NCBI GenBank assembly: GCA_016213125.1
Contig: JACRBR010000035.1
Coordinates: forward strand, 1-22,461
From: Chloroflexota bacterium
GTDB taxonomy: Bacteria; Chloroflexota; Dehalococcoidia; DSTF01; JACRBR01
DNA length: 22,461 nucleotides
Direction of reading: 5' to 3'
Under the pieces are notes generated by a model, which saw nothing but the letters and a program-made list of their open reading frames with translations, was not told where the DNA came from and made no database searches. Positions 16,443 to 22,461 of this stretch are shown here, piece after piece (within the stretch, counting starts at the first letter, position 1; each line of letters begins with the position of its first letter). Both the position numbers and the translations under genes were made by a program.

Positions 16443-17434
16443 GCAGCCGCCTTCTGTTCGCTCAGGACCTGGCGGTACCATTCGACGGTTCTCACCAGCC
16501 CGTCATCGAGTGATAGGCGCGGCGACCAGCCCAGGACGGCCCGGGCGCGACCGCTGTCGACGTACTGGCAATCGATCTCGTTGTGTCCGGGACCCGCGCC
16601 GCGCACATCGGGCTGGAGGTCGGGGCGGCCGCATACCTGCGTGATGCGATGCACCAGGCTGAGCGCGGAGATCGGCCGGGCGCTGCCGAAGTTGAAGGCG
16701 GGGCCATCGCCGACGGCCTCGTCCGGGCAACTACCGAGCGCGAGGTAGGCATCGACGGCGTCCTCGACGTAGAGGTAGTCGCGCTCCGGCGTGCCATCGC
16801 TGCGAATGATGGGACGCTCGCCGGCGAGAACGGAGAGGACTGTGCCGGGAACAAGGCGGCTGAAGTTGAAGTCACCGCCGCCGTAGATGTTGGCGCAACG
16901 TGCGACCGTGACCGACTGGCCAAAGCCGAGGCGATAGCTGCGCGCGAGCAGGTCCGTGCAGGCCTTCGAGACCTCGTACGGCGCGGTTCCAAGCAGCGGG
17001 GAGTCCTCCGTGTAAGGGAGAAACGGCTGCTGGCCGTAGGCCTTGTCGCTGGACGCGACGACGACGCGCGTCACGCCGGTCTGGCGGCAGGCCTCCAGAA
17101 TGGTCCAGGTGCCGCGGATATTCGACTCGAAGGTGGAGAGCGGGGACCGGTTGGCCGGGCCGACGATGGCCTGGGCGGCGAGATGAAAGCAGGTGTCGAC
17201 CTCGTACTCGTTGAGGGCGCGCTCGACCAGCTGGTAGTCGGCGGCGGACCCGCGGACGACGTTCGCCCGGCCCTGGAGGCCAAGGACATCGAGGTTGGTG
17301 TGCGCCGCCTCGTCACGCAGGATGAGGGTAACGGCTGCCTGTCGATCGATGAGCGCCTGGGCCAGCCACGAGCCGACGAAGCCGCCGGCGCCGGTCAGGA
17401 GCACGCTGCGTCCGTGCCAGTAGTTGTCAGGCAA
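16439..17434 (-). CDS. rfbG: CDP-glucose 4,6-dehydratase
   Basis: 331-aa extended SDR enzyme converting CDP-glucose to CDP-4-keto-6-deoxyglucose with bound NAD. Visible: nucleotide motif TGAGGFVGSWL (14-24), FHLAAQAIVGPANRSPLSTF (83-102), VVASSDKAYG (125-134; Asp130 and Lys131 mark dehydratases of this group), and the Y-x3-K pair Tyr153/Lys157. The GFVGSWL start and the adjacency to rfbF point to the CDP-glucose member rather than the dTDP-glucose or GDP-mannose dehydratases. The start is a TTG at 17434, supported by GAGGAGG upstream and by family alignment; it overlaps rfbF by 8 bp. The downstream C-3 dehydrase (rfbH/ddhC) of dideoxyhexose pathways is not in the window. Confidence 0.88.
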   Translation of the reverse strand: MPDNYWHGRSVLLTGAGGFVGSWLAQALIDRQAAVTLILRDEAAHTNLDVLGLQGRANVVRGSAADYQLVERALNEYEVDTCFHLAAQAIVGPANRSPLSTFESNIRGTWTILEACRQTGVTRVVVASSDKAYGQQPFLPYTEDSPLLGTAPYEVSKACTDLLARSYRLGFGQSVTVARCANIYGGGDFNFSRLVPGTVLSVLAGERPIIRSDGTPERDYLYVEDAVDAYLALGSCPDEAVGDGPAFNFGSARPISALSLVHRITQVCGRPDLQPDVRGAGPGHNEIDCQYVDSGRARAVLGWSPRLSLDDGLVRTVEWYRQVLSEQKAAA

Positions 17435-18215
17435 TTCGGGCCTCCTCCCAGGTGCGCCAGGGCGCGTGTCCGCACGACCAGGCGGCGTTCAGGTCCACGT
17501 TGTCCTTGTAGGTGTCCATGCATGCCCAAAAGCCTCGGTGCTGGAAGGCCATGAGCTGTCCTTCCTCCGCGAGGCGCACCAGGCACTCGCGTTCCAGGTC
17601 TGTGTTATCGTCGAGATAATTGAACAGGCGGCGGTCGAACACGAAGAAGCCACCATTCACCCAGCCATCCATGCGGGGCTTCTCATCGAACCGCGTGACG
17701 CGCTGATCGTCGTCGACATCAAGGACGCCGAGCGTGAGGCGAGGCTGGACGACGGTAACGGTGGCCACACGGCCGTGCGCGCGATGGAAGTCGAGCAGTG
17801 CGCGCAGGTCCACATCCGAGACGCCATCACCGTACGTGGCGAAGAAGAGATCATCGGTGAGGTACGGCTGGAGGCGCTTGATGCGCCCGCCCGTGTTCGT
17901 CTCGAGCCCGGTGCTGCCGAACGTGATATTCCAGTCTTCTCGATTGTCGCCAAGCAGCTCCGGGACGTTGCCGTTTCCGAGGTGAAGGCGCATGTCGCGC
18001 CTGCGCCAGCTGTGGTAGTCGAGAAAGTACTCCTTTACGCGGTCGCCGAGGTAGCCGAGGGCGAGCACGTAATCGGTGAAGCCATGCTGGGCATACGTTT
18101 TCATGATGTGCCAGAGGATGGGCTTTCCGCCGATCTCCACCAACACCTTGGGTATGGCCTCCGTGTATTCACGAAGGCGCATGCCCTTACCTCCACAGAG
18201 GATTACGGTCTTCAC
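17427..18215 (-). CDS. rfbF: Glucose-1-phosphate cytidylyltransferase
   Basis: 262-aa nucleotidyltransferase, close to the usual 257 aa of RfbF; it makes CDP-glucose from CTP and glucose 1-phosphate. Seen: the N-terminal nucleotide-binding signature CGGKGMRLREYTEAIPKVL (7-25), GGKPILWHIMKTYAQHG (29-45), YGDGVSDVDL (128-137) and WVNGGFFVF further on, all strongly RfbF-like. The start codon is a GTG at 18215, one base after the stop of the epimerase gene, with AAGGAGG upstream. It overlaps rfbG by 8 bp, so the two enzymes of the CDP-6-deoxyhexose branch are coupled. This is one of the most secure functional calls in the window. Confidence 0.93.
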   Translation of the reverse strand: MKTVILCGGKGMRLREYTEAIPKVLVEIGGKPILWHIMKTYAQHGFTDYVLALGYLGDRVKEYFLDYHSWRRRDMRLHLGNGNVPELLGDNREDWNITFGSTGLETNTGGRIKRLQPYLTDDLFFATYGDGVSDVDLRALLDFHRAHGRVATVTVVQPRLTLGVLDVDDDQRVTRFDEKPRMDGWVNGGFFVFDRRLFNYLDDNTDLERECLVRLAEEGQLMAFQHRGFWACMDTYKDNVDLNAAWSCGHAPWRTWEEARIA

Positions 18216-18216
18216 G

Positions 18217-19347
18217 TCAGGCTGCCTCCTTGCTATGGACCTGCGATGGTTGCAGAACGCCCGCGGCCGTCATGCGGCGGCGCGCGTCCGCGAACGCGTC
18301 GCGCAGCTCGTGCTGGGACGCGGCCCATTCGACGTACTCGTTGACGATGTCCTGCTGGGACACGAGCGGCTGCCAGCCAAGGGCCTGGAGTTTCGAGACG
18401 TCCGAGACGATATGGCGGCTGTCGCCGACGCGGAAGATACCCGGGACCTCCGGCGCGACCGGCGCATTCGCGGCGCCAATCACCATCTCGGCAAGCTGCA
18501 GGACCGATACGCGACGATCGCCGCCGACGTTGTAGGCCTGGAAGCAGGCGCGGTCGTCCTCCAGCGCGAGGAGATTCGCGCGGACGACGTCGTGGACGGA
18601 GACGTAGTCGCGCAGCTGGCCGCCGTCCTCGAAGAGGACGGGGGCTTCGCCGCAAAGCGCGCGCATGGTGAAGGAGCGGAGCGCGCCGGAGTAGGCGTTG
18701 CGCAGCGACTGACGCGGGCCCTGGACGATGGAGTAGCGCAGGGCGACGCTGGGGATGCCGTATTGGCGACCCAGCGTGAGCGCGATCTCCTCCTGGGCAT
18801 GCTTCGACAGGCCGTAGCACGTCTGTGGATTGGTATAGGTCTCCTTGATGGGGAGGACATCCATCGGGCCAGAACAGACGGGGCAAATGACGTCCCACGC
18901 CCCGCGCTCCAGCTGGGCACGCGGACGCGGGCCGGGCTGCTGCTTGCCATGCCGGGCGCAGCGGTAGAGGCCCTCGCCGAAGACTGCCTGCGAGGAGGCG
19001 ACGACGATCTTTCGGATGGGGAAGCGCTCGTTCACGATGATCTCGTAGATCAGGGCCGTGCCGGCCGCGTTCGTGGTAAAGAAGCGGCTGAAGTCGGTGA
19101 GGTAGTCCTGATAGGCGGCGAAGTTGAAGACAACGTCGATACCATCGAGCGCGAGAATGAGTTCCGCGCGATCGGCGATGGACGCACGCCGAAGATCGAT
19201 GCGCCGATCAAGATAGTCCGGCCAGTCTCCTGTGTGGACGGGTTGTTCCAGCGAGTCGAGGACTCGGACGTGATGACCGCGGGCGAGCAAGGCGTCCGCC
19301 GTATGGGAGCCGATGAAACCAGCGCCCCCGATGATGAGCGTGTTCAT
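18217..19347 (-). CDS. NAD-dependent sugar epimerase with Cys/His insertion (dTDP-rhamnose 4-epimerase-like)
   Basis: 376-aa extended SDR. Seen: IIGGAGFIGSH (5-15), NFAAYQDY (75-82), VVASSQAVFGEGLY (115-128), YGLSK (Tyr178/Lys182) and VALRYSIVQGPRQS (201-214). A roughly 40-residue insertion between the VVASS strand and the catalytic Tyr carries C130-x2-H133 and C155-x2-C158 with a PRAQLERGAWDVICP stretch, suggesting a zinc knuckle. The same insertion is known to me from dTDP-L-rhamnose 4-epimerase-like SDRs. As the next genes make CDP-4-keto-6-deoxyglucose, it could instead act on a CDP sugar. The start at 19347 overlaps the preceding sugar transferase stop as ATGA. Confidence 0.87.
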   Translation of the reverse strand: MNTLIIGGAGFIGSHTADALLARGHHVRVLDSLEQPVHTGDWPDYLDRRIDLRRASIADRAELILALDGIDVVFNFAAYQDYLTDFSRFFTTNAAGTALIYEIIVNERFPIRKIVVASSQAVFGEGLYRCARHGKQQPGPRPRAQLERGAWDVICPVCSGPMDVLPIKETYTNPQTCYGLSKHAQEEIALTLGRQYGIPSVALRYSIVQGPRQSLRNAYSGALRSFTMRALCGEAPVLFEDGGQLRDYVSVHDVVRANLLALEDDRACFQAYNVGGDRRVSVLQLAEMVIGAANAPVAPEVPGIFRVGDSRHIVSDVSKLQALGWQPLVSQQDIVNEYVEWAASQHELRDAFADARRRMTAAGVLQPSQVHSKEAA

Positions 19348-20054
19348 GACCGGCTGACCTCTCCCTGCAGCATCGCCTGAGGCGTGCGGAGCATGATCCA
19401 CAGATCGAGCCAGAGCGAACGGCGTTGCACGTACTCCAGGTCCAGCGCGAGCATCTGGCTGAAGCTGGCGCGGCCCCGCTTCTGGACCTGGTAGAGGCCG
19501 GTGATGCCGGGCTTCACGGCCAGGCGCAGGCGCTCGTGCGGGCGATACAGGCCGTACTCGTACGCGATGGGCGGGCGCGGCCCGACCAGGTTCATCTCTC
19601 CGCGCAGGATGTTGATGAGCTGGGGCAGCTCATCGAGGCTGGCGTTGCGAAGCCAGCGGCCGACGCGCGTGACCCGTGGGTCGTCGACCACCTTGAAGAC
19701 GGCCGAACCTGCAGAGTCACGGCTGTAGGGCTGGTCATCGCGCACGAAGGCGCGGATCCACTCGCGGTGCTCGCTGTCGTCCTGGCCAATCTTCATGGTC
19801 CGGAACTTGTAATAGGTGAACGTGGCGCCACGGCGCCCGACGATCGGCATGCAGAACAGGACGGGGCCGGGCGATGAGAGCTTGATGAGGACGGCAATGG
19901 CGAGCCACAACGGCGCGAGCACGACGATCAGCGCAAGGGCGATCGCGCGGTTGTAGGCCGCGGTGATCAGCTCGTACATGCGGTGGCCGCTCGAGTACTC
20001 CTGCGTTCGTGACGCGGCCAGCCGTTCGGCATTCCGGGCGTAGTCGATGTTCAT
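19344..20054 (-). CDS. Polyprenyl-phosphate phosphosugar transferase (small monotopic type)
   Basis: 236-aa phosphosugar transferase (PGT) that would start the glycan by moving a sugar 1-phosphate from a nucleotide sugar to undecaprenyl phosphate. After a hydrophilic tail (1-30) there is one hydrophobic re-entrant segment (36-58, AIALALIVVLAPLWLAIAVL region). All diagnostic motifs are present: KFRTM (83-87), the catalytic dyad in SLDELPQL (139-146; Asp141/Glu142), GEMNLVGPRP (152-161) and KPGITGLYQV (181-190). It lacks the N-terminal multi-helix domain of WbaP/WcaJ types. Its ATG overlaps the preceding long sugar transferase as ATGA. The pairing with that degenerate homolog is unusual. Confidence 0.93.
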   Translation of the reverse strand: MNIDYARNAERLAASRTQEYSSGHRMYELITAAYNRAIALALIVVLAPLWLAIAVLIKLSSPGPVLFCMPIVGRRGATFTYYKFRTMKIGQDDSEHREWIRAFVRDDQPYSRDSAGSAVFKVVDDPRVTRVGRWLRNASLDELPQLINILRGEMNLVGPRPPIAYEYGLYRPHERLRLAVKPGITGLYQVQKRGRASFSQMLALDLEYVQRRSLWLDLWIMLRTPQAMLQGEVSRS

Positions 20055-21415
20055 GAGTCTTGCTCCACTGCTGTTGCGGTGTACGGGCGGAACTGCCAGA
20101 ACGCGGCCGGGTTGGCCGCATCGGTTCGCGACCGGTGGAACGCGAGGAGTCGGTGCCAGAGGATCTGGATGTCCCGCCAGACGGAGTAGTTGCGGACATA
20201 TTCGAGCTGCGCCGCCACCATCGAGGCGTCATCGAAGAGCCTGGCATTGGCCCAGACGGCAGAGGTGAGACCGGGCTTCATCATGCGCAGCTCCGGCAGG
20301 GCGCCCGAGGCGCCGGACTTGGACTCGATCGGGGCCGGACCGACGATGCTCATCTGTCCGCGCAGAACTGCGAGCAAGGCCGGAAGCTTAGAGACCACGC
20401 GTGGGCCGGAACCTGCGAGCGTGTACACGGTGAAGGCGCGATCGCGGACATCCAGAAGCGTGTGCCGCTCGAAGACCGGGCGGCGGGACATGCACCGGCT
20501 CGTGATGCGGGCGATAGCAAGGGGGCCGAACACCACCAGGAGGGCTGTTGCCGAGACCACGTCGAAACCGCGTTTCACCACAGCCTCGAGGCCCGTGAGG
20601 CGGACTTCCCTCAGGGCGTACATCGGCACGCCGGCGCGGCTGACGACGTTGATGTTCCCGGTCAGTGATTCGTCGCGCCCGGCGAGGACGCGAACATCAA
20701 AGCGACGGGAGGCATGACCGCCGAGGATGGCGCGGCGGCTCTCCCAAGGTGTGGCAAGCGGGTTCACGAAGACTTCGTCCGCGCCCAGAGCCGCGGCGCG
20801 TTCGAGATCGTACGCGGCGCCGAGCACGGGCCATACGCCGGATCCGATGCGTGAGCCAATGGGCCGAAAGTCATCGAGGAAGCCAACCATGTTGAAACCG
20901 GAGTCGGAGAGGTGGCGCGCCAGCAGAAGCGAGCGCTCGTCGACGCCGACGATGACGGCGCGGGGACGAAACGCACCACGCGCGCGGGCCGCGTACACGA
21001 CGCGTCGCGCGGCCACGCGCTGAACGCCCGAAAGAACTGTCGCGCCAGAGATGAACGCCAGAAGCCAGGCGCGCGCCATCAGGTCCGTGCCGACGGAGAG
21101 GTCCGCCATCACAAGGGAGACCGCCAGCAGGGCTGCCGCCTGCACGACGCGCGCATATTCGTCGGCGCCGGAGAGAAGGCGCGACCGCGCATAGAGCCCC
21201 CGCAGGGCAAGCACCGCGAGCCAGCAGGGGACCTGCGCAACCACGGCCGCGATGTAATGTTGCCCCGATATGCCGGCGGGGCGCAGGCCGAACGCAACCA
21301 CGAGCGCCGTCGCCGCCGCGAAAGCGTCGAGAAGCAGCAGGGCGATCGCGTAGGATGCCCAGTCCTTCCGGATCGACCCATCACCGCGGACCAGGGACTC
21401 AGGCAGCCAGCGCAT
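20051..21415 (-). CDS. Long sugar transferase homolog with degenerate catalytic domain
   Basis: 454-aa protein with WbaP/WcaJ-like architecture: membrane helices near 22-43, 55-74, 92-110 and 113-131; a nucleotide-binding-like domain from RAVIVGVDERSLLLARHL (152-169); and a C-terminal sugar-transferase domain from KRGFDVVSATALLVVFGPL (281-299). The catalytic part is altered: where KFRTM is expected it reads TLAGS (332-336), about 30 residues are missing after it, and the Asp-Glu of DELPQ is replaced by Ser-Lys in SKLPA (342-346), while GQMSIVGPAP (353-362) and KPGLTSAVW (380-388) are retained. It is probably not a phosphosugar transferase by itself. ATG at 21415 is preferred to GTG at 21436; it overlaps the GHMP kinase gene by 17 bp. 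Confidence 0.87.
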   Translation of the reverse strand: MRWLPESLVRGDGSIRKDWASYAIALLLLDAFAAATALVVAFGLRPAGISGQHYIAAVVAQVPCWLAVLALRGLYARSRLLSGADEYARVVQAAALLAVSLVMADLSVGTDLMARAWLLAFISGATVLSGVQRVAARRVVYAARARGAFRPRAVIVGVDERSLLLARHLSDSGFNMVGFLDDFRPIGSRIGSGVWPVLGAAYDLERAAALGADEVFVNPLATPWESRRAILGGHASRRFDVRVLAGRDESLTGNINVVSRAGVPMYALREVRLTGLEAVVKRGFDVVSATALLVVFGPLAIARITSRCMSRRPVFERHTLLDVRDRAFTVYTLAGSGPRVVSKLPALLAVLRGQMSIVGPAPIESKSGASGALPELRMMKPGLTSAVWANARLFDDASMVAAQLEYVRNYSVWRDIQILWHRLLAFHRSRTDAANPAAFWQFRPYTATAVEQDS

Positions 21416-22412
21416 TGACAAGCACCCTCGCTCCACTCGGCTCGAACCGAAACTTCATCGCTGACAGGCCCTCGTGCTCGAGGGCGGAGATGATGTCCTG
21501 CTGGTATCCGTCGCGGGCGAACACGATCATGAATCCGCCCCCGCCGGCGCCGGCGACCTTCGCGCCGAGCGCCCCGGCGGAGCGAGCGACCTCGTAGGCA
21601 CGATCGGTTCTCTCGTTGGTAACGCTGGCGGCCGCGCGCTTCTTCGCCCGCCACCCGTCATCGAGGAGCGTCCCAAAGTCATCGAGACGGCCCTCGGCGA
21701 GCAGATCGCGGGCGCGATAGGCCTGGGACTTCATTTCGTCCGACGCGCGCAGGGTGTCCGATCGGTTCTCGGTGATGTTGCGACGCTGCTGCGAAAGGAC
21801 CGACGAGGCCTGGCGGCAGACTCCCGTGAAGAACAGCAACACCCGGCGCTGGAGCGCGAGATGCGTTTCCGTGGAGACGTTCAGCGGGCTCACGCTCACG
21901 GAGGAGTCGGGGCGGAACTCGATGAAGTTCAATCCGCCGAATGCGGCCGCGTACTGATCCTGCTTGCCGATGGGCTGCGCGAGCCGGTTGATCTCGATAT
22001 CGCAGGCAAGTTCCGCGATGAGCGATGGCGTGAGCTGCTTTCCGCAGTACGTGGAGAGCGCCTTGACCAGGGCGACCGTGACGGTGCTGGACGATCCCAG
22101 GCCAGTGCCGGGCGGGACCTCCGACGAAAGGAAGATCGAGAGACCTTCGTAGATCGAGAATTCATCGAGGACCGCGCGGGGAAGGCGCATATCGTCGTGC
22201 GCATCGCGCGCGCAGGGGGCCTCGTGCCGGAAGAAGGTGCGATAGTCCGACGACGAGACCTGAACGCTGCCCTCGGCGTTGCCGAGCACGACGTAGAAGT
22301 ACTTGTCGATGGCGGCGCTGAGCACGGCGCCACCGAACTGCTCGTAGTAGGCGGGCAGATCTGTGCCACCACCAAAGAAACTGACTCGAACCGGCGCGCG
22401 CGCGATCAACAT
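21399..22412 (-). CDS. GHMP kinase, heptose-7-phosphate kinase (HddA)-like
   Basis: 337-aa sugar kinase of the GHMP superfamily. The N-terminal RAPVRVSFFGGGTDLPAYY (5-23), ATP-binding EVPPGTGLGSSST (98-110), PIGKQDQYAAAFGGLNFIEF (147-166) and C-terminal GAKVAGAGGGGFM (283-295) agree well with D-glycero-D-manno-heptose 7-phosphate kinase and related fucose-type kinases. The predicted product is a sugar 1-phosphate for a nucleotide-heptose (or similar) donor of the locus; the substrate is not certain because isomerase and nucleotidylyltransferase partners are outside or absent. ATG at 22412 has GAGG about nine bases upstream. A short stretch of a preceding gene ends 18 bp before it. Confidence 0.88.
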   Translation of the reverse strand: MLIARAPVRVSFFGGGTDLPAYYEQFGGAVLSAAIDKYFYVVLGNAEGSVQVSSSDYRTFFRHEAPCARDAHDDMRLPRAVLDEFSIYEGLSIFLSSEVPPGTGLGSSSTVTVALVKALSTYCGKQLTPSLIAELACDIEINRLAQPIGKQDQYAAAFGGLNFIEFRPDSSVSVSPLNVSTETHLALQRRVLLFFTGVCRQASSVLSQQRRNITENRSDTLRASDEMKSQAYRARDLLAEGRLDDFGTLLDDGWRAKKRAAASVTNERTDRAYEVARSAGALGAKVAGAGGGGFMIVFARDGYQQDIISALEHEGLSAMKFRFEPSGARVLVNALAA

Positions 22413-22430
22413 CCAGCGTTCCCTCGCTCG
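22413..22430 (-). other. Short spacer upstream of the GHMP kinase gene
   Basis: An 18-bp spacer between a probable upstream stop and the GHMP kinase ATG, holding its SD (GAGG). It has no room for a promoter, so the transcript is expected to start beyond the right edge. Confidence 0.5.
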
Positions 22431-22461
22431 TTATCCAGCGGCAGCCGCGAACTCCTGCACG
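22431..22461 (-). CDS. C-terminal end of a gene cut by the window edge
   Basis: Reading the minus strand from the right edge gives an open frame of nine codons ending VQEFAAAAG and a TAA at 22433-22431, 18 bp before the GHMP kinase start. Spacing and strand fit the preceding gene of the same operon, perhaps another nucleotide-sugar enzyme. Nine codons are too few to identify a family or to be sure that the frame is real. Confidence 0.35.
   Translation of the reverse strand, partial: VQEFAAAAG

Noticed and set aside
18076..19380. A 434-codon plus-strand open frame opposite the epimerase and rfbF
   Set aside because: Same reason: antisense to strongly conserved SDR and nucleotidyltransferase motifs.
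1..22461. CRISPR arrays, insertion sequences, tRNA or rRNA genes, toxin-antitoxin or phage genes
   Set aside because: I saw no direct-repeat arrays, transposase motifs, structural RNA genes or defence or phage domains; essentially the whole window is accounted for by metabolic and glycan genes.

Overview
This window comes from a high-GC bacterium and is dominated by one very compact surface-polysaccharide locus on the minus strand. There is no rRNA, tRNA or other phylogenetic marker, so the host cannot be named from sequence alone. High-GC codon use, frequent GTG/TTG starts and purine-rich Shine-Dalgarno (SD) sites fit several phyla. A Chloroflexota-like host is a guess, not a result.

Left end (about 1-1900, plus strand): two genes that look like a small metabolic operon, a methylisocitrate lyase/PEP mutase superfamily enzyme and an alpha/beta hydrolase. 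They face the polysaccharide locus, with only 7 bp between the two converging stop codons.

Polysaccharide locus (22461 down to 1905, minus strand). In transcription order it holds: the tail of a cut-off gene; a heptose-kinase-like GHMP kinase; a long polyprenyl-phosphate sugar transferase whose catalytic motifs look destroyed; a short sugar transferase with intact motifs; an NAD-dependent sugar epimerase with a Cys/His insertion; glucose-1-phosphate cytidylyltransferase (rfbF); CDP-glucose 4,6-dehydratase (rfbG); a Wzx-type flippase; a TylF-type methyltransferase; a CmcI-like methyltransferase; a third methyltransferase; a possible 61-codon small gene; three GT4 glycosyltransferases; a Wzy-type polymerase; two more GT4 enzymes; a fourth methyltransferase; a sixth GT4; and a GT2. 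Almost every junction is a 4-base start/stop overlap or a gap of a few bases, so the locus reads as one translationally coupled transcript whose promoter lies beyond the right edge.

How it fits together (inference): nucleotide sugars, including a CDP-linked 6-deoxyhexose and perhaps an activated heptose, are made by the first genes. The phosphosugar transferase pair loads the first sugar on undecaprenyl phosphate. Seven glycosyltransferases extend it and four methyltransferases decorate it. Wzx flips the unit and Wzy polymerises it. No chain-length regulator or outer-membrane export gene is present in the window. The most noteworthy points are the degenerate long sugar transferase paired with an intact short one, the small ORF that exactly fills the only gap in the operon, and a CDP-glucose branch without the rfbH dehydrase gene in the window.
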